DNA of 64,000 nucleotides. It comes from Streptomyces werraensis. GTDB taxonomy: Bacteria; Actinomycetota; Actinomycetes; Streptomycetales; Streptomycetaceae. This document shows positions 38,363 through 48,080 of the stretch, in pieces (position 1 is the stretch's first letter; each line of letters opens with the position of its first letter). The translations under genes and the position numbers were made by a program. The notes beneath the pieces are model-generated. The model did not search any database, had not been told where the DNA came from, and saw only the letters and a program-made list of their open reading frames with translations. The stretch lies in the NCBI GenBank assembly GCA_014656175.1, contig BNBX01000011.1, forward strand, positions 1,420 to 65,419, given 5' to 3'.

Positions 38363-39547
38363 TCAGAGGATGACGTGCGGCAGGAAGCGGGCGTATCCGT
38401 CGGTGACCAGGCCGGAGGACTCGCGGATGCCGAGGCCGGCGGCCTCGTGCTCCACCACCCAGGTGCCGAGGACGACGCGGTTGCCGTCGAAGTCGGGCAG
38501 CGGGGCGAGCTGCTGGTAGCAGCAGGGTTCGTCGCGGAGTCCCGGAGCGGTGCCGGGCTCGTGCACGGTGACGCCGGCGCCCTCGCGGCCCAGCAGCGGC
38601 TTGGCGACCCAGCCGGTGGTGTCCGCGAGTTCGCGGGGGCCGTCGAGGTAGGAGGGGAGGAGGTTGGGGTGACCCGGGTTGAGCTCCCAGAGGATCGCCA
38701 GCAGGGCCTTGTTGCTGAGCAGCATCTTCCAGGCGGGTTCGATCCACAGGGTGGAGCCGGTGCCTCCGCCGTTGTCGAGGGTGTCGAGCACGTGGTCGGC
38801 GAACCGGTCGGTGGTGAGCCACTCCCACGGGTACAGCTTGAAGATGCTGCGGATGAACCGCAGGCGGGTGTCGACGAAGCGGCCCGAGAGGCGGTCCCAG
38901 CCGATCTCCTCCATGGAGAGCCAGTCGGTCTCCAGACCGGCCTGCTCGGCGGTCTCCTTGAGGTAGGCGACGGTCATCAGATCCTCGCCGCTCTCGTCGC
39001 CCGCGGTGTGGGCGAAGTACAGCGGGCTGCCCGGCGGGAGCAGCGCGGACTGCTTCTTCCAGGCGTCGACGAGCCGTTCGTGCAGGGAGTTCCACTGGTC
39101 GGCGCCGGGGAAGCGCTCCTCCATCCAGAACCACTGCGGGGAGGCCGCCTCCACCAGGGAGGTCGGGGTGTCCGCGTTGTACTCCAGGAGCTTCGCCGGG
39201 CCCGTGCCGTCGTAGCGGAGGTCGAAGCGGCCGTACAGGGACGGCAGTTCGTCCCTGCGGCGCCAGGACTCGGTGACGGCGTCCACGACCCGGGGGTCGG
39301 TGATGCCGAGGTCGGCGAAGCGGCCCTCGGTGACGATGTGTCCGGCCGCGGCCAGGCTCATCGCGTGGAGTTCCTCGACGGTCTCCTCCAGCGCCTCGAC
39401 CTCGTCCAGGGCGAAGACGTAGTAGGCGCTCTCGTCCCAGTAGGGGCGCAGGGAGTCGTCGGGGTAGCGGGTCAGCGGGTAGACGAGCCCCTGTTCCTCG
39501 ACGGTCTGCTGCCAGCCGGGGCGGGGCTCGGTGGTGCGCCGCTCCAC
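38363..39547 (-). CDS. Glutathionylspermidine synthase-like ATP-grasp protein (YgiC-like)
   Basis: A 394-residue member of the GSP_synth family, an ATP-grasp ligase fold that joins a carboxylate to an amine. Recognisable blocks are SLYGRFDLRYDGTGPAKLLE, YNADTPTSLVEAASPQWFWM, AGDESGEDLMTVAYLKETAE, LYPWEWLTTDRF, WVAKPLLGREGAGVTVHE and GTWVVEHEAAGLGIRESSGL. There is no amidase domain, as in Escherichia coli YgiC/YjfC, whose substrates are not known; Streptomyces lack glutathione. It follows a lipoprotein gene by six bases, the same pairing as ygiB-ygiC. Confidence 0.9.
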   Translation of the reverse strand: MERRTTEPRPGWQQTVEEQGLVYPLTRYPDDSLRPYWDESAYYVFALDEVEALEETVEELHAMSLAAAGHIVTEGRFADLGITDPRVVDAVTESWRRRDELPSLYGRFDLRYDGTGPAKLLEYNADTPTSLVEAASPQWFWMEERFPGADQWNSLHERLVDAWKKQSALLPPGSPLYFAHTAGDESGEDLMTVAYLKETAEQAGLETDWLSMEEIGWDRLSGRFVDTRLRFIRSIFKLYPWEWLTTDRFADHVLDTLDNGGGTGSTLWIEPAWKMLLSNKALLAILWELNPGHPNLLPSYLDGPRELADTTGWVAKPLLGREGAGVTVHEPGTAPGLRDEPCCYQQLAPLPDFDGNRVVLGTWVVEHEAAGLGIRESSGLVTDGYARFLPHVIL

Positions 39548-39553
39548 GGCGGC

Positions 39554-39889
39554 TCAGCCCCCGCCGCTGCCGGAGCAGCCGAAGCCGCCCCGGTCGACGG
39601 CCTCGCTGCGGCTGAAGGTGCCGTGCTCGGCGTAGCCGTTGCGGACGTCGGAGTCGTAGTACCAGTCGGCGTCGGTGGTGCGGGACCTGCTCTTGCCCCG
39701 GGAGCCGGAGGAGCCGCCGGAGCAGTTCTTGTCGGAGACGACCTTGTACCCGTCGCCGAGGGTGTAGCTGTCGCGGTCCACGCACCGCCGGTCCGGGTCG
39801 GACCCGCAGGCCGACAGTGCCGCCGCGAGCACGCCCATGCCGCCCAGCACCACCGTGCTGGACCGCAGCCGTCGCCGTGTCTGCGCCAT
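39554..39889 (-). CDS. Small lipoprotein, possible YgiB counterpart
   Basis: A 111-residue protein with a lipoprotein signal (STVVLGGMGVLAAALSAC, lipobox LSAC) and a Cys/Ser/Gly-rich mature part (RCVDRDSYTLGDGYKVVSDK, DADWYYDSDVRNGYAEHGTF), ending AVDRGGFGCSGSGGG. The RGGFG ending resembles the C-terminus I recall for the YgiB/DUF1190 lipoproteins, which pair with YgiC. ATG 39889 follows a GGGGGAACGAAGGG stretch. It is the upstream gene of the ATP-grasp pair and is probably exported to the outer face of the membrane. Confidence 0.78.
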   Translation of the reverse strand: MAQTRRRLRSSTVVLGGMGVLAAALSACGSDPDRRCVDRDSYTLGDGYKVVSDKNCSGGSSGSRGKSRSRTTDADWYYDSDVRNGYAEHGTFSRSEAVDRGGFGCSGSGGG

Positions 39890-40098
39890 GCCCTTCGTTC
39901 CCCCTCGTGTCGCGCCGGACCGTTCCCGTGTCGCCCGGCTCGCGGCGGACAGCCTAGAGACCGTTCCGCCGGGCCGCACGGGAGCCCCCGCTCCCGCCCG
40001 CTTCGGCGGTGACGGTTTGTCAGCGTGTGGTGCGGTATGGCCGATCGGCGCCGGCGGAAGATCCCGGGCGCCGGTCGCGGGAGACGGTTCGAGCGCGG

Positions 40099-41481
40099 TC
40101 ACGGCAGGGAGCGGAGCAGCGCGTCCAGGGTGCCGGCCCAGGCGTGGTCGGGCGGGGTGGCGTAGCCGACCACGAGGGCGTCGCCGACGGGGTCGGTGAC
40201 GCCGGGGTGACGGAAGGAGTCCAGGCCCTTCACGGCGAGGCCCTGCCAGGTGGCCGACCGCCGCACCGACTGCTCGGTGCCGGGCGGCAGTTCAAGCACG
40301 GCGTGCAGTCCGGCCGCGATGCCGGTGACGCGGACGTGGGGCGCCCGTGCGGCGAGGGCCTCGACGAGGGCGTCGCGGCGGCGCCGGTAACGCAGGCGGG
40401 CGGCGCGGACCTGGCGGTCGTAGGCGCCGGAGGTCAGGAACTCGGCGAGGGTGAGCTGTTCCACGACGCCGACCGTCATGCCGCCGCCGTGGTCGACGAC
40501 GTCCGGCAGCAGCCACGGCGGCACCACCATCCAGCCCAGCCGCAGGCCGGGGGCGAGGGACTTGCTCGCGGTGCCGAGGTGGACCACCCGGCCGGGGTCG
40601 AGGTCCTGGAGGGCGCCGACGGGCTGGCGGTCGTAGCGGAACTCGCCGTCGTAGTCGTCCTCCAGGATCAGGCCGCCGGTGCGGCGCGCCCACTCCACCA
40701 CGGCGGCCCGGCGCTCCGGGAGAAGCGCCCCGCCGAGCGGGAACTGGTGGGCCGGGTTGAGCAGCACCGCGTCGGCGTCGCCCGGGTCCTGGGCACGGGT
40801 GCCGAGGGCGTCCCGGGCGAGCGGCGCGGTCTCCAGGCCGGCGCGGTGGACGAGGTCCCAGTGGACGTCGAGGCCGTACGGCTCGACGGCGAGGGTGCGG
40901 GCGCCGCGGGCACGCAGCACCTCGGACAGCAGCTGGAGGCCGTGGGCGAAGCCGGAGCAGACGACGACGTGCCCGGGGTCCGCGCGTACGCCCCGGACCC
41001 GGGAGAGGTAGCCGGCGAGGGCCTCGCGGAGTTCCGGGCGGCCGCGCGGGTCGCCGTAGCCGAAGGCGTCGTGGGGTGCGGCGGCGAGGGCGCGGCGGGT
41101 GGCCCTGAGCCACTCGGCGCGCGGGAAGGAGGCGAGGTCGGGGGTGCCGGGCATCAGGCTGTACGGAAGCCGGCCGGGGGCGCGGCGAGGGGTGGGGGCG
41201 GCCGGGCGCTCGGGGACGGTGCGCGGGGCGACCCGGGTGCCGGAACCCTGGCGGGCGGTGAGCCAGCCCTCGGCGATCAGGTCGGCGTAGGCGTCGGCGA
41301 CGGTGTTGCGGGCGATGCCCAGGTCGGCGGCGAGGGAGCGGGAGGAGGGCAGCCGGGTGCCCGGGGCGAGCCGGCCGCTGCGGACCGCTTCGCGCAGGGC
41401 GTCGGTCAGGCCGCGCCGCAGTCCGGGCCCGGCCGGGTCGAGGTGCAGGTCGATGCCGAAAGTGGCCCAGCGTTCCGCCAT
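40099..41481 (-). CDS. MocR/PdxR-type regulator (GntR HTH fused to aminotransferase fold)
   Basis: A 460-residue regulator. The winged helix (about 20-85) is GLTDALREAVRSGRLAPGTR, LPSSRSLAADLGIARNTVAD and LIAEGWLTARQGSGTRV. The class I aminotransferase domain (about 115-460) keeps the PLP lysine in GTASKSLAPGLRLGW, with DDYDGEFRYDRQPVGALQ. Such proteins sense PLP or amino compounds and control PLP synthesis, GABA use or a neighbouring gene. It is divergent from the AhpD-like gene over only 47 bp, and the promoters overlap. The transcript seems leaderless (TATGGT eight bases before the ATG). Confidence 0.93.
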   Translation of the reverse strand: MAERWATFGIDLHLDPAGPGLRRGLTDALREAVRSGRLAPGTRLPSSRSLAADLGIARNTVADAYADLIAEGWLTARQGSGTRVAPRTVPERPAAPTPRRAPGRLPYSLMPGTPDLASFPRAEWLRATRRALAAAPHDAFGYGDPRGRPELREALAGYLSRVRGVRADPGHVVVCSGFAHGLQLLSEVLRARGARTLAVEPYGLDVHWDLVHRAGLETAPLARDALGTRAQDPGDADAVLLNPAHQFPLGGALLPERRAAVVEWARRTGGLILEDDYDGEFRYDRQPVGALQDLDPGRVVHLGTASKSLAPGLRLGWMVVPPWLLPDVVDHGGGMTVGVVEQLTLAEFLTSGAYDRQVRAARLRYRRRRDALVEALAARAPHVRVTGIAAGLHAVLELPPGTEQSVRRSATWQGLAVKGLDSFRHPGVTDPVGDALVVGYATPPDHAWAGTLDALLRSLP

Positions 41482-41528
41482 GGAACTGGACCATACTCCT
41501 GGGCTTCCTCGCCCCTAGGGTCGACGGC
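41482..41528. promoter_or_regulatory. Overlapping divergent leaderless promoters with candidate MocR site
   Basis: Rightward: TAGGGT (41516-41521), seven bases, ATG of the AhpD-like gene. Leftward: TATGGT (41495-41490 on the minus strand), eight bases, ATG of the mocR gene. Neither has a ribosome site. The leftward -10 lies within CTGGACCATACTCC, where the -35 of the rightward promoter would be, so a regulator bound here would affect both. Confidence 0.55.
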
Positions 41529-42035
41529 ATGACGAACACCGACACGACCGGGACGGTCCCCTACGCGGCGGAGGAGCCCGCCCGCATGGAGTGGGCGAAG
41601 CACGCCCCCGAGGTCTACAAGGCGATGGTCCGGCTGGACGCCGCGGCCCGTAAGGGCCTGGACCCGAAGCTGGCCGAGCTGGTCAAGATCCGCGCCTCGC
41701 AGCTCAACCACTGTGCCTTCTGCCTGGACATGCACAGCAAGGACGCCCTCGCGGCGGGCGAGAGCGTGGAGCGGATCATCCAGCTGTCCGCGTGGGAGGA
41801 GTCGCGGCACTTCTACACGGAGAAGGAGATCGCCGCGATCGAGCTGACCGAAGCGGTCACGGTCCTCACGGACGGCTTCGTGCCCGACGAGGTGTACCAG
41901 CGGGCCGCCAAGCACTTCGACGAGGCGGAGCTGTCCCAGCTGATCGCCGCCATCGCGGTGATCAACGCCTGGAACCGGTTCGGCGTGACCTGCCGGATGA
42001 CGCCCGGCCACTACCAGCCGGGACAGCACCACTAG
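41529..42035 (+). CDS. Carboxymuconolactone decarboxylase/AhpD-like protein
   Basis: A 168-residue protein of the AhpD fold. The CxxC redox pair is in QLNHCAFCLDMHSKDA, with the supporting residues EESRHFYTEKEIAAIELTEA and AAIAVINAWNRFGVT. Members act as thiol peroxidase partners (alkylhydroperoxidase) rather than decarboxylases when this CxxC-His set is present. Divergent from the MocR regulator, which probably controls it. It ends seven bases from the convergent binding-protein gene, leaving no room for a terminator between them. Confidence 0.92.
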   Translation: MTNTDTTGTVPYAAEEPARMEWAKHAPEVYKAMVRLDAAARKGLDPKLAELVKIRASQLNHCAFCLDMHSKDALAAGESVERIIQLSAWEESRHFYTEKEIAAIELTEAVTVLTDGFVPDEVYQRAAKHFDEAELSQLIAAIAVINAWNRFGVTCRMTPGHYQPGQHH

Positions 42036-42042
42036 CAAGCGG

Positions 42043-42999
42043 TCAGGGCAGCCACTTCTCCCAGACGGAGCGGTGGCTGTCCACCCACTTCTTCGCCGCC
42101 TCGCCCGGCGACAGCTTCTGCTCGGCGATCATCAGGGAGACCTCGTTCTGGTCCTCGGTCGTCCACTCGAAGTTCCGCAGCAGCTCCGCCGCCTTGCCGC
42201 CGTTGCGCGCGAAGTCCGCGTTGAGGTACTTCTGCAGCGGGGTGTGCGGATAGGCGCAGGCGACCTTCTCCGGGTCCGCGTCGCAGCCCTCCTCGTACGG
42301 CGGCAGCTTCACCTCCGTCATCGGCACCTGCTCGGACAGCCACTGAGGGGTGTACCAGTAGGTGAGGAAGGGCTTCCTCTCCTTGGCGAACTGCTGGATC
42401 TGGGTGATCTGCGCGGCCTCGGAGCCCGCGAACACCACCCGGTAGTCCAGCTTCAGGTTCTTCACCAGCGCCTTGTCGTTGGTGACGTAGGACGGCGAGC
42501 CGTCGAGGAGCTGGCCCTTGCCGCCGCTCTCCGGGGTGCGGAACTCACCGGCGTACTTGTTCAGGTTCTTCCAGTCGGTGACGTCCGGGTGCCGCTTCGC
42601 GAAGTACGTCGGCACGAACCAGCCGATGTGCCCGGTGACGCCCAGGTCGCCGCCGCCCACGATGGTCTTCTTCTCCTCGACGTACCGCTGTTCCTGCTCG
42701 GGGTGGCCCCAGTCCTCCAGGATCGCGTCCACGCGGCCCTGGCTGAGGGCGTCCCAGGCGGGCACCTCGTCGACCTGCACGGTGTCGACGCGGTAACCCA
42801 GCTCGTGCTCCAGCAGGTACTGGGCGACGGCCACGTTGGCCTGGGCGCCGACCCAGGACTGCACCGACAGGGTGACCGTCCTCGCCCCGCGCGCGTTGGC
42901 GAACGGCGAGGCCTGCCTGGTCATGTCGGCGGCCCCGCAGCCGGTCAGCAGCAGGAGCGCGCAGCCCGCCGCCACGGCGGGCATCGTACGGATCCGCAT
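42043..42999 (-). CDS. Glycine betaine/choline ABC transporter substrate-binding lipoprotein
   Basis: A 318-residue extracellular lipoprotein with signal and lipobox (AAGCALLLLTGC). The OpuAC-type domain (about 40-318) has SVQSWVGAQANVAVAQYLLE, DAILEDWGHPEQEQRYVEEK and FLTYWYTPQWL; tryptophans and tyrosines in these positions form the aromatic cage for quaternary amines. It is the last gene of a five-gene minus-strand operon (aldehyde dehydrogenase, choline dehydrogenase, ATPase, permease, this gene), one base after the permease. It would deliver choline or glycine betaine for osmoprotection. Confidence 0.92.
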   Translation of the reverse strand: MRIRTMPAVAAGCALLLLTGCGAADMTRQASPFANARGARTVTLSVQSWVGAQANVAVAQYLLEHELGYRVDTVQVDEVPAWDALSQGRVDAILEDWGHPEQEQRYVEEKKTIVGGGDLGVTGHIGWFVPTYFAKRHPDVTDWKNLNKYAGEFRTPESGGKGQLLDGSPSYVTNDKALVKNLKLDYRVVFAGSEAAQITQIQQFAKERKPFLTYWYTPQWLSEQVPMTEVKLPPYEEGCDADPEKVACAYPHTPLQKYLNADFARNGGKAAELLRNFEWTTEDQNEVSLMIAEQKLSPGEAAKKWVDSHRSVWEKWLP

Positions 43000-43000
43000 G

Positions 43001-44949
43001 TCACGCTCCCTTCGTCGTGCGGCGTCCGGTGGGCTGGGTGACCCGGTCGAGCATCAGGCCCAGGCAGACGATCGCGGCGCCGGCCACCAGTCCGGTCGCC
43101 AGGTCGCCCTGCGCAAGACCGAAGACGACGTCGTAGCCGAGCGCGCCCCCGCCGACCAGACCGCCGATGATCACCACGGCCAGGACCAGGACCACGCCCT
43201 GGTTGACGGCGAGGAGCAGCGCCGGGCGGGCCAGCGGAAGCTGCACCTGCCGCAGCTGCTGGGCGCCGGTCGCGCCGAGCGAGCGCGCCGACTCCAGGGC
43301 GGCGGGATCGACCTGGCGCAGCCCCTGCGCGGTGATGCGGACGACGGCGGGCAGCGCGTAGACGACCGCGGCGGCGACCGCCGGGGCGCGGCCCACGCCG
43401 AACAGGGCGACCACGGGGATCAGGTACACGAACTGCGGCATCGTCTGGAACACGTCCAGCACCGGGCGCAGCAGCCGCTCGACGCGGTCGCTGCGCGCGG
43501 CGGCGATGCCCGTGGCGAAGCCGATGACGAGGGTCACGGCGACGGCGGCGAGGACCTGCGACAGCGTGTCCAGCGACGGCCCCCACACGCCGAGCACCCC
43601 GATGGCGGCCATGGCGAGCACGGCGGTGAGGGCGGTGCGCCAGGTACCGATCAGCCAGGCCAGGGCGGCGACGATCAGCAGCACGCTCCACCAGGGCAGC
43701 CACTGGAGTCCGTCGCGGAGCGGGTCGAGCACCCAGGTGGTGAAGCGGCCCGCCCAGTCGGCGGTGCCGCCGACCACGGGCACGCCCGAGTACAGGTGCG
43801 CGGTCATCCAGTCCACGGCCCGGTTGACCGGCTCCGCGATCCCGACCTCCCAGCTCTCCGGCCACTCCAGCCGGCCCACGAGACGTCCCACGGCCGCGAC
43901 GACGACCGCGGCGGCCAGGGCGCACGCGCCGAGCAGGCGGGCGTCGGGGGCGGGCGCGTCCCCGAGCCGGGCGCCGGCCGCGCCGGTCACCCGGTCCAGG
44001 ACGACCGCCAGCAGCACGATCGGGATGCCGGCGGCGAGCGCGGCGCCCACGTCGACCGAGGCGAGCGCCTGGTAGACGCGGTCACCGAGGCCGCCCGCGC
44101 CGATCACCGACGCGATGACGGCCATGGAGAGGGCCATCATGATCGTCTGGTTGAGGCCGAGCAGCAGCTCCTTGCGGGCCAGCGGGACACGGGCGGTCAG
44201 CAGGCGCTGGCGTGCGGTCGTCCCGAGCGACTCGACGGCCTCCAGCACCTCCTTGTCCGCGCCGCGCAGCCCGAGCGCGGTGAGGCGGGCCATCGGCGGG
44301 GCGGCGTAGACGACCGTGGCGAGCACGGCCGCGGGGACGCCGATGCCGAAGACCAGCACGACCGGCAGGAGGTAGGCGAAGGCGGGCAGCACCTGCATGG
44401 TGTCGAGGACCGGGCGCAGTGCCCGGTGCATACGGTCGGACAGCCCGGCCGCGAGCCCGAGCAGCGCGCCCGCCACGACGGACGCGGCGACCGCGACCAC
44501 CATGAGCGCGAGTGTCTGCATGGTGGGCACCCACATGCCCAGCAGTCCGCAGGCGAGGAACGCGGCGGCGGTCCCGAGCGCGAGCCGGACGCCCGCGACA
44601 CGCCAGGCGGTCAGCGCGGCCACCGCCGTCACTCCCGCCCAGCCGACGGCGAGGAGAGCGAGATAGACGGCGCGTACGGCGATGACGACGGCGTTGCTGA
44701 CGTGGCCGAGGAAGTACAGGAACAGGGGGTGGGAGTCGCGGTTGTCGACGATCCAGTCGCTGGCGGTGCCGAGCGGCCCGGACAGGTCGACGGTCAACGC
44801 CCCGGGCCACGCCCCGCTCCCCCACCGGCTCGCCGCGAACGGCACGACGACGACGGCGAGGACGAGCAGGACGCCCAGCTTGCGGACGAGCGGATTGCCG
44901 AGGACGCCGGAGGTCGCGGTCCCCCGCGTGGTGGCGGTGAGGGTCGTCA

Positions 44950-44950
<1 letters not shown>
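43001..44950 (-). CDS. Fused double permease of the betaine/choline ABC transporter
   Basis: A 649-residue membrane protein in which two ProW/OpuAB-type permease domains are joined head to tail, so one chain can form the whole pore. The EAA-type loop occurs twice: LEAVESLGTTARQRLLTARV, then LPLARKELLLG-type sequence in the first half, and LESARSLGATGAQQLRQVQL with LPLARPALLLAVNQGVV in the second. About twelve helices are visible. It overlaps the ATPase gene by one base (TGATG). Fused permeases of this sort are known in actinobacterial betaine transporters. Confidence 0.93.
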
Positions 44951-46382
<1,432 letters not shown>

Positions 46383-46386
<4 letters not shown>

Positions 46387-47915
46387 CGCGCATCACCGCC
46401 GATCAGCTCAACGGCGCGCTCGCCGACCATCAGCACGCCGATCATCGGGTTGACGGCGGTCATGGTCGGGAAGACGGAGGCGTCGGCGATGCGGACGCCC
46501 TCGAGGCCCCGGATCCGCAGCTCGGGGTCGACGACCGCGGCCTCGTCGTCGGGGGCGCCCATCCTGCAGGTGCCGGCCGGGTGGTAGACGGTGTGCGCGA
46601 CCTTGCGGGCGTACTCGCTCAGCTCCTCGTCGCCGGTGACGTCCGGACCGGGCGCCACCTCCCGCTTGAGCCAGTGCGCGAGCGGCTCGGTCCTGGCGAT
46701 CTCGCGCGCGATGCGGATGCCGTCGACGAGCGTGCGGCCGTCGTAGTCGTCCTCGTCGGTGAAGTACCGGAAGTCCAGCGCCGGCTTGACCTCGGGGTCG
46801 GCGCTGGTCAGGTACAGCCGGCCGCGGCTCTTCGGCTTGGGGATGTTCGGCGTCATGGAGACCCCGAACTCCGGCCGCTCGTAGCCCAGTCGCTCCGGGT
46901 TGTCCGTGAACGGGATCTGGTAGAAGTGGAACATCAGGTCGGGGCCCGCGTGTCCGGGGTCCCGGCGCACGAACAGACCGGCGTCGGAGTCCATCGCCGA
47001 GTTCTCCGGGATGGGCCCTTCGGTCTCCCACACGATCACCGACTCGGGGTGGTCGAGCAGGTTCTCGCCGACTCCCGGCAGGTGGTGCGCCACGGGGATG
47101 CCGAGCGCCTCCAGGTCCTCGCGCGGTCCGATGCCGGAGTGCAGCAGCAGCCGCGGCGAGTCGACGGCGCCGGCGCACAGCACCACCTCGTTGCGGGCGC
47201 GGATCAGCACCTCCTCGCCGTCCTTGGTGCGCACATGGACGCCCTCGGCACGGGTGCCGTCCAGTTCCAGCTTGTACGCCCAGGTCTCCAGCCAGATCGT
47301 CAGGTTGGCCCGCTCGTCCATCACCGGGTGCAGGTACGCCACCGAGGCGGAGGACCGCTTGTTGTTCTCGGGGTGGTAGGCGAGGTCGAAGAAGCCGGCG
47401 CCCTCGGTGAACGGCTTCTTGTTGAAGCCCTCGATGCGCGGCACCCCGAGCGCGTTCTGCGCGGCGTCGACGAAGTCGCGGGCGATGGCGTTCCGGTCCT
47501 TCTCGTCGACCGGGACGATGTTGTTCTTCAGCCGGGCGTAGTACGCCTCCATCTGCACGGCGCCCCAGCCCTTGGCGCCGGCCCGCTCCCACTCGTCCCA
47601 GTCGGACGGCAGCGGCTTGAACGCGATGAGGGTGTTGTGCGAGGAGCAGCCGCCGAGGACGCGGGCGCGGCTGTGCCGGATGTGCGAGTTGCCGCGTGGC
47701 TGCTCGGTGGTGGGGTAGTCGTAGTCGAGTTCGCCGCCGAGCAGCCCCATCCAGCGGCGCAGCGTCAGCACATCGTCGCGGCCGACGTCGCTGGGGCCGC
47801 CCTCGATGACGGCGACGGTGACGTCCGGGTTCTCGGTGAGGCGGGAGGCGATGACGGAACCGGCGGTGCCGCCGCCTATGACGACGTAGTCGTAGACAGG
47901 AGTCTTCTGGTTCAT
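46383..47915 (-). CDS. GMC-family oxidoreductase, probable choline dehydrogenase
   Basis: A 510-residue FAD enzyme of the glucose-methanol-choline family that would oxidise choline to betaine aldehyde. The FAD motif is YDYVVIGGGTAGSVIASRLT, with the GMC signatures RARVLGGCSSHNTLIAF and GAVDSPRLLLHSGIGP. The active-site His region is AHTVYHPAGTCRMG, with the second conserved residue in FPTMTAVNPMIGVLMVGERA. ATG 47915 has GGAG eight bases upstream. It lies between the aldehyde dehydrogenase and the betaine transporter genes, which supports choline as substrate. Confidence 0.92.
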
Positions 47916-48080
47916 GGAGGTACTCCAGGGGCTCGGACGGGAAGGACGCCCCGGGAGGGGCGCCCGAAGGGGGCGCGGGGCTCTGCCGGCATGCGGCTCC
48001 GCCGCGTGAGCGCGATCAGCCCCCACGGCGCCGCGGCCGCCACGCGACGTGCGACGTCACGGCACCGCCGGGTCACGGCA
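47916..48080. repeat. Intergenic hairpin repeat between the two choline-oxidation genes
   Basis: The block 47972-48037, containing GCGCGGGGCTCTGCCGGCAT, then GCGGCTCCGCCGCGTGAGCG and CAGCCCCCACGG, is the dispersed Streptomyces repeat with GCGGCTCCGCCGC hairpin and GGGGCT/AGCCCC arms. GCCCC-GGGA-GGGGC-type hairpin DNA lies next to it (47948-47963). It could weaken transcription from the aldehyde dehydrogenase gene into the rest of the operon. Confidence 0.6.
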
